A stretch of 64,000 bases of DNA from an uncultured Allobaculum sp. (lineage in GTDB: Bacteria; Bacillota_I; Bacilli_A; Erysipelotrichales; Erysipelotrichaceae). A program made the position numbers and the translations under genes. The stretch is taken from contig CAJTVE010000005.1 of NCBI GenBank assembly GCA_910579655.1, positions 1-64,000 of the forward strand, in the 5' to 3' direction. Below the pieces are notes generated by a model. It made no database searches and was not told where the DNA came from. It was given only the letters and a program-made list of their open reading frames with translations. Below, piece after piece: positions 17,607-26,643 of this stretch; positions within the stretch are counted from its first letter, which is position 1; every line of letters begins with the position of its first letter.

Positions 17607-19059
17607 GAATGTTCCGACTACCAATATTCAGGGACTTTCTTTTGATTCCCGGAAAATAAAACCCGGTGATATGTATTTCTGTATGCCCGGGCTTACCTTT
17701 GACGGGCATGATTTTATCGATCAGGCCATCGATAAAGGAGCGATCGCGATCGTTCATTCTAAACCGGTTGAACACCCAAGGGGCGGAGCGGTGTATATCA
17801 AAGTGGATGATACTGTCGATGCTCTCAATCAGGCAGCCCGAATCTTCTATAACCGGCCATCGGACCAGCTGCTGATGTATGGGATTACGGGAACGAATGG
17901 TAAAAGTACAGTAGCCAATATTATCCGTCACTTTGAGCAACCCGAAACGCCATGCGGCTATATTGGCACGATTGCGATTGCCTATGGAAACTGCACATTT
18001 GCTCCCGATCTGACCACACCCGATACCGTGTTCTTGCAGAAGACCCTGCGCAATATGGTGGATGCCGGCATGCAAGCCTGCGCCATGGAAGTCTCCAGCC
18101 ATGGCCTTGCCCAGAAACGGGTCGAAGGCATTGATTTTGATTGCGCGGTTTTTACCAACTTTACCTATGACCACCTTGATTTCCATGGCACCATGGAAAA
18201 TTACTTTGAAGCCAAATCCCGTCTGTTTGCAAAACGTGTCAAAACAGATGGTGTATCCGTTCTGAATGCGGATGATCCAAAATACCAGGAACTCGCTTCT
18301 CTTTCTGCGGCTCGCACAGTCAGCTACTCGACCAAACAGGAAGCCGATTACCGGGCAATTAATATCAAGATGGATCAGGGATCCATTTCTTTTGATCTGG
18401 TCTATGGAACCAAAACCTATCCAGTGATTTCCAATCTGGTTGGTGAATTCAACTTATATAACCTGTTAGCTGCCATTGCGGCGGTTCATGAAACCAGCTC
18501 TCAGCCTTTAGAAGAAATCATTGCCAAAGCTAAGACGATTCCGCAGGTTCCAGGCCGTATGGAACAGATTCATGAAGGCCAGAACTTCAATGTCATTGTT
18601 GACTTTGCCCACACTCCAGATGGCATGGAAAAGATGTTCAAATTTGGCCGCATGATTACCAAACCAGGCGGTCAGCTGATCGCTGTTTTTGGATCCGCTG
18701 GTAAGCGCGATAAACCAAAACGGAAAGTCTTTGGCGAACTGGCTGAACGCTATTGCGATCAGGTCTACCTGACTGAAGATGATCCGCGCGACGAAAATCC
18801 GCAGGACATTGCCCATGAAATCCGTTCGGGGATGAGCACCGTTCGTTCGGTCTTTGTTCCAGAACGCTATGAAGCCATCCGCCAGGCGATTGAATCAGCC
18901 AATGAAGGCGATACGGTTCTGCTGCTGGGAAAAGGCGATGAAACCTTCATGTATCATGAAGAAGGCCGGGTTCCCTGGATGGGCGACAATACAGCAGCCA
19001 GAGAATGTCTGGACCGTATTCTCAAACCAGAAGACCACCATACATCTTCGGCTTCTTGA
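17584..19059 (+). CDS. murE: UDP-MurNAc-tripeptide synthetase (MurE ligase)
   Basis: A 491-residue cytoplasmic Mur ligase that adds the third amino acid to UDP-MurNAc-L-Ala-D-Glu. It shows the N-terminal UDP-binding domain (GLSFDSRKIKPGDMYFC), the ATP loop GITGTNGKST, the central ligase domain and the C-terminal domain. The residue-selecting motif reads DDPRDE (about 399-404). DNPR with Arg is typical of meso-diaminopimelate-adding enzymes, so the Arg hints at DAP, but the Asp variant leaves lysine possible. The start at 17584 (ATGAGATTATC) has GAGG 6-7 bases upstream and is preferred to 17545, which lies inside mtaB. Confidence 0.93.
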   Translation: MRLSKMFKNVPTTNIQGLSFDSRKIKPGDMYFCMPGLTFDGHDFIDQAIDKGAIAIVHSKPVEHPRGGAVYIKVDDTVDALNQAARIFYNRPSDQLLMYGITGTNGKSTVANIIRHFEQPETPCGYIGTIAIAYGNCTFAPDLTTPDTVFLQKTLRNMVDAGMQACAMEVSSHGLAQKRVEGIDFDCAVFTNFTYDHLDFHGTMENYFEAKSRLFAKRVKTDGVSVLNADDPKYQELASLSAARTVSYSTKQEADYRAINIKMDQGSISFDLVYGTKTYPVISNLVGEFNLYNLLAAIAAVHETSSQPLEEIIAKAKTIPQVPGRMEQIHEGQNFNVIVDFAHTPDGMEKMFKFGRMITKPGGQLIAVFGSAGKRDKPKRKVFGELAERYCDQVYLTEDDPRDENPQDIAHEIRSGMSTVRSVFVPERYEAIRQAIESANEGDTVLLLGKGDETFMYHEEGRVPWMGDNTAARECLDRILKPEDHHTSSAS

Positions 19060-19171
19060 ACTATTTCTTGAAGTCATGCTGTCGGAGTCAGGTATACGGG
19101 AGATTAAAAAAGAAGTCACCTTCTCGGCCATTGAATGACCGAGGATCCTTGCCCAGCAGTCCTGAATCCAC

Positions 19172-19223
19172 GCTGCCTGCGCTTTGATTTTTCTGATGAA
19201 AAACGAAGTCAGGCAGCTTTTTC
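19172..19223 (+). terminator. Intrinsic terminator after murE
   Basis: GCTGCCTG pairs with CAGGCAGC across a long loop, followed by TTTTTCTTT; it lies about 110 bases after the stop. Confidence 0.6.
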
Positions 19224-19385
19224 TTTGAAAACAGGACAGATCAGAGGGCATGGTCATTGAATTTATGATCAGTTGCCCTAAATATGTGGTATAAGAATAT
19301 TTCTGGAGCATTTTCTTTGGATGGCTTCAGCTTTTGAGTAATTTGTTTTTGTAAGACTGGAAATATCCATCAAGGAGGGATACTC

Positions 19386-19928
19386 ATGGATCGCAAACCA
19401 GATCCCGGCCAAGCATCAAGCAGTAAACGGCCGCTCAAAAAGCTCTATATTCTCAGCGGCGCTGCAACAGTCAAGAAAACGGGTGTCTGTGAACAGCTGA
19501 AAACAACGCTGGCCAATTCGGTCTATCTTGACGGAAAGTGGTGCTGGAATGCCCACCCCATGGTGGATACGGTTGAAACCCGGTATATGGTTTTGCAGAA
19601 TATCTGTTTTCTGCTCAACCAGTTTCTGGTCTGTTCAGCCTATGACAATATCGTTTTTGGCTGGGAGTTTGACCAGACGCATACCATTGAAAGCATACTG
19701 GGTTCACTCGATAAGCAGGACTGCACGATCCGGCTGATTCATTTAGAAGAAAACAAACAGGTTCTGGCAAGTCCGGCTGCTTCAAGGCAGGAGGATAAAG
19801 GTCAGTCTGCTTTTCCTTTCAATGGTTTTTCAGATCCTGATATCCTGCAGGTGATCAGCCTGGATGTTGCCACGATGGATGTCAGTCAGATCGTCCAGCA
19901 GATTTTGCAGACGCCTGATCCAGCCTGA
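19386..19928 (+). CDS. AAA_33-like P-loop protein with altered Walker A
   Basis: A 180-residue protein resembling small P-loop nucleotide or metabolite kinases. The strand-loop-helix LYILSGAATVKKTGVCEQL sits where the Walker A motif GxxxxGK(S/T) belongs; the second Gly is Lys30, while Lys31 and Thr32 are kept. The segment YLDGKWCWNAHP followed by a helix NICFLLNQFLVCSAYDNIVFGW is typical of this family of uncharacterised kinases. Phosphoryl transfer is uncertain given the altered loop. CAAGGAGG lies 9 bases before the ATG. It is monocistronic between murE and rpsU. The substrate is unknown. Confidence 0.6.
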   Translation: MDRKPDPGQASSSKRPLKKLYILSGAATVKKTGVCEQLKTTLANSVYLDGKWCWNAHPMVDTVETRYMVLQNICFLLNQFLVCSAYDNIVFGWEFDQTHTIESILGSLDKQDCTIRLIHLEENKQVLASPAASRQEDKGQSAFPFNGFSDPDILQVISLDVATMDVSQIVQQILQTPDPA

Positions 19929-20193
19929 ATTGAACAGGACTGGATTTTTTAAGGATTATTGTCTAGAATGAGTAACGGTCGCTTTGGAATTTTTTTGCAA
20001 GAGCAGGTCTTGGCAAGAAAATAAATTTGACCCTTGGATTTTTGACTGGCCCAAAAGTGCTTTTGGAACGCTGAATTTTGAAGAAAACCTGTCAGATTCA
20101 GACTGTAAATCACTATAAATGCCTGTTCAAAACAGGAATAGAGCGAAAAGTGTCTGCTTGGCCTGTGAAAATCACTTTTTTTTGGATAGAGAG

Positions 20194-20221
20194 TTGAAAT
20201 CCTGAGCATGATCAATATAAT
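20194..20221 (+). promoter_or_regulatory. Sigma-A promoter of rpsU
   Basis: TTGAAA (20194-20199), a 16-base spacer and TATAAT (20216-20221) lie 33 bases upstream of the rpsU ATG. This is a near-consensus promoter. Confidence 0.75.
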
Positions 20222-20254
20222 AGGTATTGTTAATTCGGGAAGGGGGGTTGTAGT

Positions 20255-20434
20255 ATGCCAAAAGTAGTCTTGAAAGAAAATGAACAGCTTGATGATGCAC
20301 TTCGCAGATTCAAACGTCAGGTTTCACGCAACGGTACCCTTGCTGAGGCTCGTAAAAGAGAATTCTATGTAAAGCCGGGCGTAAAGAAAAAACTGAAATC
20401 TGAAGCTGCCCGTAAAGCTAGAAGAGGAAAATAA
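20255..20434 (+). CDS. rpsU: 30S ribosomal protein S21
   Basis: A 59-residue basic ribosomal protein that binds the small subunit near the anti-Shine-Dalgarno end. The sequence begins MPKVVLKENEQLDDALRRFK, continues with RQVSRNGTLAEARKREFYVKP and ends in a lysine/arginine-rich tail, as in all S21 proteins. The ATG at 20255 follows AAGGGGGG by 7 bases. It has its own promoter and terminator. The yqeY gene often found beside rpsU in Bacillota is absent. Confidence 0.95.
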   Translation: MPKVVLKENEQLDDALRRFKRQVSRNGTLAEARKREFYVKPGVKKKLKSEAARKARRGK

Positions 20435-20459
20435 TCTGCTTAACGCAGATTTTTTTTTG
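20433..20459 (+). terminator. Intrinsic terminator of rpsU
   Basis: AATCTGC-TTAAC-GCAGATT followed by at least eight T. The stem begins inside the stop codon. Confidence 0.9.
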
Positions 20460-20649
20460 CCAGATTTTCGGCTTCCTCCTCCTGATCAGCAAATTAGAAT
20501 GACCAGACGCTTCATCTTTTCCATCGTACGCCATTGCGGCTAAGATAGAAAGGAACCCTGGCCGATTCTGTTCAATACCATTCGATAGAAATAGATAGAC
20601 AATCTTCAAAGATAAACTTACGACAGAGACAGTGAAAGGATGAGAAAGA

Positions 20650-21606
20650 GTGGAATTTTTTCTGGATTGCAGTGAACTTCCATACGAAGTTCTGACCGCT
20701 CTTCCTGGCTTTCAGGATGAGCATTTTAAAGTCATTGAAAAGAAGTATCCCGTCCAGCTGTATTTAAGATCTTCGGATCTGCGCCTTGTGTGTGACAGCG
20801 AAGCGGTATTTCATAAAGTAGAAAATGTTCTGGATGGCATGGTGCAGGCTATTGCCGCCAATGGAGGCATTGAAAACAGCGAAGTTGAACGATTGTGCCT
20901 GGTGGCTGCCAAAGGACAGAATGCAGCAGCAGACTATACTGGTGAGGATCCCGTTGTCCGTACCCGGAATGGCAAGATGATTTATCCAAAAACCGAAAAC
21001 CAGAAACGGCTGGTTGATTCTTTTCGGAATTCGAAGATCACGTTTGCTTCTGGTGTAGCCGGAACGGGTAAAACCTACCTTGCGGTCGCTTATGCGGTTG
21101 ACCAGCTCAAAAAGGAGAAGATCAGCAAGATCATCCTGACTAGACCTGCGGTTGAAGCCGGCGAGTCTTTAGGTTTTCTGCCGGGCGATATGAAAGAGAA
21201 GGTCGATCCGTATTTAAGGCCGCTCTACGATGCACTCAATGAGATGCTTGGGCAGGAGACGGTGGAACGTTATCAGGAAAAAGAAATCATTGAAATTGCG
21301 CCCCTGGCCTTTATGCGCGGGCGTACACTCAATGATGCCGTTGTCATTCTTGATGAAGCGCAGAATACAACCAAATCGCAGATGAAGATGTTTCTGACCC
21401 GGATGGGTAAAAACTGCCGCATGATCATCAATGGGGATATTTCCCAGATCGACCTGATTCGCAAAGCGGATTCTGGCCTGATTCATGCCTGCTCCATTTT
21501 GCAGGGCATTGAGGGGATTGCCATTCAGTATCTCGACCAGAGCGATGTTGTTCGAAATCCTCTGGTTCAGAAAATTATCGAACGCTATGAGCAGGCAGAC
21601 GATTAG
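20650..21606 (+). CDS. phoH: PhoH-family ATPase
   Basis: A 318-residue PhoH-like protein (YbeZ type), a cytoplasmic ATPase linked to RNA metabolism and ribosome maturation, often acting with YbeY. The Walker A is GVAGTGKT, the Walker B is VVILDEAQN, and the TRPAVEAGESLGFLPGD and GDISQIDL segments are typical. The start codon is GTG at 20650, with AAAGGA about 11 bases upstream. The usual downstream ybeY gene is missing; a terminator follows directly. An N-terminal KH-like region precedes the ATPase domain. Confidence 0.9.
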   Translation: MEFFLDCSELPYEVLTALPGFQDEHFKVIEKKYPVQLYLRSSDLRLVCDSEAVFHKVENVLDGMVQAIAANGGIENSEVERLCLVAAKGQNAAADYTGEDPVVRTRNGKMIYPKTENQKRLVDSFRNSKITFASGVAGTGKTYLAVAYAVDQLKKEKISKIILTRPAVEAGESLGFLPGDMKEKVDPYLRPLYDALNEMLGQETVERYQEKEIIEIAPLAFMRGRTLNDAVVILDEAQNTTKSQMKMFLTRMGKNCRMIINGDISQIDLIRKADSGLIHACSILQGIEGIAIQYLDQSDVVRNPLVQKIIERYEQADD

Positions 21607-21641
21607 TCTGTCCTCTCAATTCCATTTGTAATAATGAGACG

Positions 21642-21681
21642 AAAATTCCCTGTACTCGGTCTGGGCACAGGGAATTTTTTT
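21642..21681 (+). terminator. Intrinsic terminator after phoH
   Basis: AAAATTCCCTGT pairs with ACAGGGAATTTT, followed by TTT; it ends 75 bases after the stop. Confidence 0.9.
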
Positions 21682-21765
21682 GTTCCTTCGGCCATAAGAA
21701 TCTTCTGTCATAAGAATAGAGATGCGCTCTTTTATACCATACTTGAGGTGATAAGGAGGTATTCT

Positions 21766-22017
21766 ATGCGTTCAAAAACCAGCGCTGTTAAAATTCAATT
21801 TGACTCAGAAGTATTCGACAGGATTCAAAAAGAAGCCAGTCTCAATGCCCAGACTGTGAGCGAATTCATGGAAAATGCTGTACTTGAAAAACTCGAAGAC
21901 AGTCTTGATTATCAGGATGCACTGCAAAGGATCAAGGAATCAAACGGCAAATCTCTTTGCGCAGATGAAGTAAAGCGCGAGCTGAAACTGGACAGCTCAG
22001 AAGAGATTGTGAAATGA
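21766..22017 (+). CDS. Ribbon-helix-helix protein, antitoxin-like (DUF6290 type)
   Basis: An 83-residue protein. An N-terminal strand (SAVKIQFDSEVFDRIQKEA) and two helices (TVSEFMENAVLEKLED) fit the ribbon-helix-helix DNA-binding fold of RelB-like antitoxins; a C-terminal DALQRIKESNG segment would wrap a toxin. AAGGAGG lies 7 bases before the ATG at 21766. No toxin gene follows: the next gene begins 160 bases later and encodes an AmmeMemo protein. It is therefore an orphan antitoxin or a stand-alone repressor. Confidence 0.65.
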   Translation: MRSKTSAVKIQFDSEVFDRIQKEASLNAQTVSEFMENAVLEKLEDSLDYQDALQRIKESNGKSLCADEVKRELKLDSSEEIVK

Positions 22018-22178
22018 AACCTTAGAAACGAAACTACCAAAAAAGATGAGAAAAGCCGGAAGAAGTTTTTTCATCTTAATGACCACACTGGAAAAATCTG
22101 TTTATGATGAAAGTGAACTGTATGACTCAAAGCCACGAACCCGAGCAGAAAACTCGAGTAGGGAAAGAGGATGAACGT

Positions 22179-23579
22179 ATGTCAGAAACGAATTACATTC
22201 AAGGTGGAATCATGGTCTGCCATCCGCCGCTGATTTTGCCAAATATCGGCCGCGGCGAAGAAAAGAAAATCGCTGAAATCACTGCTGCCTACAAACAGGC
22301 AGCTGATGAAATCCGGAAAATGGATCCAGACACAATCGTCATTGTCTCGCCGCATGCTCCAAGCTACATGGACTATATCCAGCTGTCCAAACCGGCGGTT
22401 TCCAAAGGAAATATGGCTCAGTTTCGAGATCCGATGGACTCGTTTGTGATTCATAACGACATCGAACTGGTCGATGAAATGGAAAAACTCGCCAAAGCCC
22501 AGAATTTTCCAATGGGAACGCTCGGTGTTCAGAACGGGGATCTTGATCACGGAACGATGGTTCCGCTCTACTTTATCCAGGACCTGATCCAGGACAAAAA
22601 AGTTGTCCGCATGGGCATTGGTGGTCTGAGCAATCTCGATCACTACCATGCTGGAAAGATCCTGGCCAAAGCCGCCAATAAACTTGGCCGGAAAGTGGCC
22701 ATCATTGCTTCAGGTGACCTGTCTCATTGCCAGAAAGCAGACAGCAGCTATGGCTATAAGCCCTGCGGCCCTGCCTATGACAAAGAAATCATGGAAATCA
22801 TGGGCAATGGCGACTTTTTGAAGCTGGTCGAAATGCCAGAAAAAGAAGCGGAAGAGGCAATGGTCTGCGGACACAAACCATTCTGTGTCATGGCTGGCAG
22901 CTTTGATGGACTGAAACCAGAATCCCAAGCCCTGGCTCACAGTGCAGAATTTGGTGTTGGCTATGGCATTGCCACCTATACCGATTTAAAAGAAGATCCT
23001 TCCCGTCATTTCTATGAAAAAGCCAGTGCTGACAAGAAAGCGGCCTGGCAAAAAAGGCTGGCCAAAGAAGATCCATATATTCAGCTGGCCCGCAATACGA
23101 TCAACACCTACATTCAGCAGGGCATGATGCCGCCACTTCCCGATACGCTTCCCACAGAATTGTATTCGACGCAGGCCGGCGCCTTTGTCTCCTTGCATGA
23201 AGATGGCCAGCTGCGCGGCTGTATTGGCACAACCGCGCCAACCCAGAAAAATCTGGGCCGCGAGATTCAGATGAATGCCATCTCCGCCTGCTCTCGTGAT
23301 CCCCGCTTTTATCCGATACGCCCCGATGAACTTGACAAGCTGGAAATCAGTGTGGATGTGCTCAAAAAACCAGAACTTTGCACGCTTGAAGATCTCGACC
23401 CAAAACGCTATGGTGTCATTGTTTCCAAAAACGGAAAACGCGGCTTGCTGCTTCCACATCTCGATGGCGTCGACACCGTTGAACAACAGGTTTCCATCGC
23501 AAAGCAGAAAGCCGGCCTGAAAGCCGATGAGGCAGGCTGCAGCTATGAGCGCTTTGAGGTGATTCGCCATGAAGTGTGA
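22179..23579 (+). CDS. AmmeMemoRadiSam proteins B and A fused (MEMO1 + AMMECR1)
   Basis: A 466-residue fusion. Residues ~5-270 form a Memo/LigB-like extradiol-dioxygenase fold (VCHPPLILPNIGRG, VIVSPHAP, IIASGDLSH). Residues ~290-466 form an AMMECR1 domain with the signature LRGCIGTTAP. Both are the partners of the radical-SAM enzyme encoded next in the three-part AmmeMemoRadiSam system, whose reaction is not established. The start at 22179 has AAAGAGG 8 bases upstream; the frame is open from 22104. It overlaps amrS by 11 bases, so equal production is likely. Confidence 0.9.
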   Translation: MSETNYIQGGIMVCHPPLILPNIGRGEEKKIAEITAAYKQAADEIRKMDPDTIVIVSPHAPSYMDYIQLSKPAVSKGNMAQFRDPMDSFVIHNDIELVDEMEKLAKAQNFPMGTLGVQNGDLDHGTMVPLYFIQDLIQDKKVVRMGIGGLSNLDHYHAGKILAKAANKLGRKVAIIASGDLSHCQKADSSYGYKPCGPAYDKEIMEIMGNGDFLKLVEMPEKEAEEAMVCGHKPFCVMAGSFDGLKPESQALAHSAEFGVGYGIATYTDLKEDPSRHFYEKASADKKAAWQKRLAKEDPYIQLARNTINTYIQQGMMPPLPDTLPTELYSTQAGAFVSLHEDGQLRGCIGTTAPTQKNLGREIQMNAISACSRDPRFYPIRPDELDKLEISVDVLKKPELCTLEDLDPKRYGVIVSKNGKRGLLLPHLDGVDTVEQQVSIAKQKAGLKADEAGCSYERFEVIRHEV

Positions 23580-24384
23580 AGTCTGCTTTCGGCATTGTGA
23601 CCTGAACGAAGGGCAGATTGGCTTCTGTAAAGGACGGATCAATCAGGATGGCCGGATCGTTGCCCGCAACTATGGCAAAATCACCAGCGCGGCTCTTGAT
23701 CCGATTGAAAAAAAGCCGTTAATTGATTTTTATCCGGGCAGTATGATTTTGTCGGTGGGCAGCTATGGCTGCTCCCTTCGCTGCCCATTCTGCCAGAACC
23801 ACGAAATCTCGCAGGTCGATCTCAATTCTCGCTGCGAAGACATTACGCCCCAACAGTTAGCCGACCGGGCGCGGGAGCTGGTCCCCTATGGCAATATCGG
23901 CGTGGCTTATACCTACAATGAACCAATGGTGGGCTATGAATTTATTCGGGATTGCGCAAAACTCGTTCATGAAAAAGGGTTGAAAAATGTCGTTGTCACC
24001 AGCGGCAATGCCTCGATCAAGACACTCGAAGAAATTCTTCCCTATGTCGATGCATTCAATGTCGACCTGAAAGGATTTACGCCCGAATACTACAAGTATG
24101 TGGGCGGGGATCTGAAGACAACCAAGAACTTCATCGCCCGAGCGGCAAAAGACGCTCATGTCGAAGTGACAACCTTGATTGTTCCCGGAAAAAATGACTC
24201 GCCCGAAGAAATGGATGCCATGGCTTCGTGGCTTGCTTCCATTTCGCCTGATATTGTTCTGCATCTGAGCCGGTATTTTCCGCGCTATTACGAAACTACG
24301 CCGGCCACACCGGTTGAAACGCTTCAAAACTTACAGAAGATCGCCCAAAAGCATCTAAAAAAAGTCGTCCTGGGCAATGTCTGA
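23569..24384 (+). CDS. amrS: AmmeMemoRadiSam system radical SAM enzyme
   Basis: A 271-residue radical-SAM protein of the PflA-like AmrS type. An N-terminal Cys-rich part (CEVCFRHC..GFCKGR) may hold an extra metal site. The SAM cluster motif is GCSLRCPFCQN (CxxxCxxC), followed by YTYNEPMVGYEF and DLKGFTPEYY typical of the family. Its start lies inside the end of the AmmeMemo fusion gene. The substrate is unknown; the family is predicted to modify a small molecule or macromolecule together with the Memo and AMMECR1 domains. Confidence 0.9.
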   Translation: MKCEVCFRHCDLNEGQIGFCKGRINQDGRIVARNYGKITSAALDPIEKKPLIDFYPGSMILSVGSYGCSLRCPFCQNHEISQVDLNSRCEDITPQQLADRARELVPYGNIGVAYTYNEPMVGYEFIRDCAKLVHEKGLKNVVVTSGNASIKTLEEILPYVDAFNVDLKGFTPEYYKYVGGDLKTTKNFIARAAKDAHVEVTTLIVPGKNDSPEEMDAMASWLASISPDIVLHLSRYFPRYYETTPATPVETLQNLQKIAQKHLKKVVLGNV

Positions 24385-24488
24385 TCTCAGGTCAGCTGTT
24401 TTCATCCTGAAAACAGCCACTGGATTGGATTTATTCCATAGGCATTGCCGACCTTGCCGATGCCAGATCCTTCTTGAACCACCCGTAA

Positions 24489-24526
24489 AAAAGCGGACTT
24501 TCGCCTGAATACGAAAGTCCGCTTTT
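24489..24526. terminator. Bidirectional intrinsic terminator
   Basis: A perfect 15-bp stem, AAAAGCGGACTTTCG with CGAAAGTCCGCTTTT, has an 8-base loop and T-runs possible on both strands. It separates the convergent amrS and the following minus-strand gene. Confidence 0.9.
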
Positions 24527-24584
24527 CGTGTGCTGATTTGTCTGTCGTGCTTCGTGCTGATAGCCGAAAAGCTGATACATAAGA

Positions 24585-25556
24585 TTAGATAACAGACTCA
24601 GGTCTTGAATCAATCTGAGAGTCGAAAGGTTCTGGATTGGTGCTTGTTTCTTCTCCTTTGGATTCCAGAGCTGCATGGCGTGCAGCGTTTGGGGCAGCCT
24701 GCAAAACCTGGGAAGCCGTCAGTTCCAGAAAACTGGCCATTGTCCATTGCGACCATTTGATCAAAAGCATCTGTCTTGCATGGTCATCTGTTTTCAGCAG
24801 ATGAAACAGCCGGCCAAGAGTCGCATCATAAAAATCTTCTTCTTGTTGGACAAACCAGTCATGAATAAAGTTGAAACGGTCTTCTTCCAGACTGAGCCAG
24901 TCGACATCCTGCAACAGATTTGGATTTTCCTTTTGCCAGAATGGACAGGAAAGCGAAGCGTGTCCGTTTGCCAGAAAAGACGGATCTTTGGCTTTTGGAC
25001 AATACAGATCTTCGAAGAAAGATGAGGAAGGGTTTTGCCAGGGCAGGCAGACCTGATAGTTTCCATAAATCGGGAGGGCCGGCTTTTTCAGATCGATGCG
25101 AAAATCAAAAAGCAGCAGCTGGCCGTTCACTTCAATCCAGCAGGGCGAGCGCAAAGAGGCTGGATCAAATTCAAGGGCGTAGTTGTCGAACTGGACTTTG
25201 AGCATCCGCTCGAGCAGTCCAGGCTCGAGTGTGACCATGGAAGCCAGAAAGAATGGATCATTCAGACAGAGCCGGTCAATGGCTTTTTCGACACAGTCTT
25301 TGGCTTTTGCCAGCAAGTCTTTTGCCAGCCTGGTGCTTTGGGCCAGCTGATCCAGATCAACAGTCGTATTGAAAAGGGCCGGCAGATAAGAAGTCAGGCA
25401 AAGAGAACTGGCTGGCAGCGATTCGAAAACATCCATGGCCAAAAGCTGCATTCCCAAACAGGCGGATGGGGCGGGAGATGGTTTAGGCCAGTCAGGCAGC
25501 CTCTGATCGGTTTTGACAGGTGTAAAGCGGGAAGGTAAGGATTGGGCATGGTACAT
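24585..25556 (-). CDS. Hypothetical protein, no recognised domain
   Basis: A 323-residue protein not recognised. It is acidic, rich in Leu, Phe and Trp, with no signal peptide or membrane segment and no obvious catalytic motif. A central part (PCWIEVNGQLLLFDFRIDLKKPALPIYGNYQVCLPW) looks like a beta-rich domain; the C-terminal part is helical with a polar tail. AAGGAGAG lies 7 bases before the ATG, so it is probably a real gene. It is monocistronic, ending at the shared terminator. The codon use resembles its neighbours. Confidence 0.6.
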   Translation of the reverse strand: MYHAQSLPSRFTPVKTDQRLPDWPKPSPAPSACLGMQLLAMDVFESLPASSLCLTSYLPALFNTTVDLDQLAQSTRLAKDLLAKAKDCVEKAIDRLCLNDPFFLASMVTLEPGLLERMLKVQFDNYALEFDPASLRSPCWIEVNGQLLLFDFRIDLKKPALPIYGNYQVCLPWQNPSSSFFEDLYCPKAKDPSFLANGHASLSCPFWQKENPNLLQDVDWLSLEEDRFNFIHDWFVQQEEDFYDATLGRLFHLLKTDDHARQMLLIKWSQWTMASFLELTASQVLQAAPNAARHAALESKGEETSTNPEPFDSQIDSRPESVI

Positions 25557-26148
25557 GATTTTCTCTCCTTCGGGTCGTTTTGGTGGCGGGATTCAGGCAG
25601 GCCCAACGACCCACGAATTGGCTTGTCTGAACCAGAAGAAGATTCATTGACAGAAGATCTTCGTTGCGGGCAGACACTTGGATATACGCAAAAGCAAGAC
25701 AACTCTCCAGACAAATTCGTTTTTAAAAGGAAAGACAAGGAAAAAGGATGAGGATTGACTGCGCTGGGGCCTGGGCATGCCTGGATATCTTTTTCGGTGA
25801 ACAGAGAACAGGCAATTTTGATGCACCTTTTTAAACCGATTTTTCATTTTTTCTCGACAAAGGCAAAAGACCGGGGACCAAAACTGTTTGTTTCTGGCAG
25901 AACGACTGGAAAATGTGGGAGAATCCATGGAGAAATCCTGGTGTTTTCCAAGCCTAAAGTTACCAGCCAGGATCTTGAGCTATATCCTGAATACTAGGAA
26001 AAAGTATCTTTTTCCGGTTATAAAAAATTGCAGAATTTGTTGAAGAGAGATAGAAATCAGAAAATCAAAGAAGAGTAGAAATAATGATTGCATAAAGGAG
26101 AATGACTCAATGAAGCAAGCATCCACACCACCAAGACCCGCGAGGGAT
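25557..26148. other. Gap between the hypothetical gene and spx
   Basis: About 590 bases. Plus-strand frames at 25542-25751 and 25755-25997 and the minus-strand frame at 25644-25928 lack ribosome sites and family resemblance. No clear structured RNA was recognised. Confidence 0.35.
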
Positions 26149-26183
26149 AAAAAAGCAGCCTGACCGGGCGAAGGTCAGGCTGC
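26149..26183 (-). terminator. Intrinsic terminator of spx
   Basis: Read on the minus strand, GCAGCCTGACC pairs with GGTCAGGCTGC, followed by TTTTTT; it lies 35 bases after the spx stop. Confidence 0.9.
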
Positions 26184-26217
26184 AAAAGAAAAGAATTCTG
26201 ATTTGGTCAATTGAAAA

Positions 26218-26643
26218 TCAGTTAAGAGTGCCTCGGGACAGGCGTGGCTGTTCAACTCCAATCTGGAAAGCAGCGCGTCTTTTTTCTAAAGGCATCATGG
26301 TTGTAATCTCGTCATGGTCATACCCCACGGCCATGTTGCGGCGGCTGAGAAGAATCGGGCGTTTCAGAACAGAAGGGTTTTTCTGAATGAAATGCGTCAG
26401 ATCGTTAACGGACATGTCATCAATGACTTCCTTTAAGGAAGCATAAGCTTTAGAACGGGTGGAAAGAATGTCCTCAGTTCCATTTTCACAGCGGGCGAGA
26501 AGATATTTGACTTCCTGCTCAGAAAGCTCATTGTTGAAAATGTTCTTTTCTACGAAATCAATATGATTATCTTCCAGCCATTTCTTGGCTTTTCGACAAT
26601 TTGCACAGCCAGGGGAGGTATAGAACAATACCGATGCGTTCAT
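26218..26643 (-). CDS. spx: Transcriptional regulator Spx (ArsC-like)
   Basis: A 141-residue ArsC-family protein that binds the RNA polymerase alpha C-terminal domain and redirects transcription during thiol stress. The redox switch CxxC is Cys13-Cys16 (SPGCANCRKAK). The following ENGTEDILSTRSKAY and KRPILLSRR segments match Spx rather than arsenate reductase. AAGGAG lies 7-8 bases before the ATG. It is monocistronic and terminated. Loss of the family's RPI motif would argue against Spx, but it is present here (KRPILL). Confidence 0.88.
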   Translation of the reverse strand: MNASVLFYTSPGCANCRKAKKWLEDNHIDFVEKNIFNNELSEQEVKYLLARCENGTEDILSTRSKAYASLKEVIDDMSVNDLTHFIQKNPSVLKRPILLSRRNMAVGYDHDEITTMMPLEKRRAAFQIGVEQPRLSRGTLN

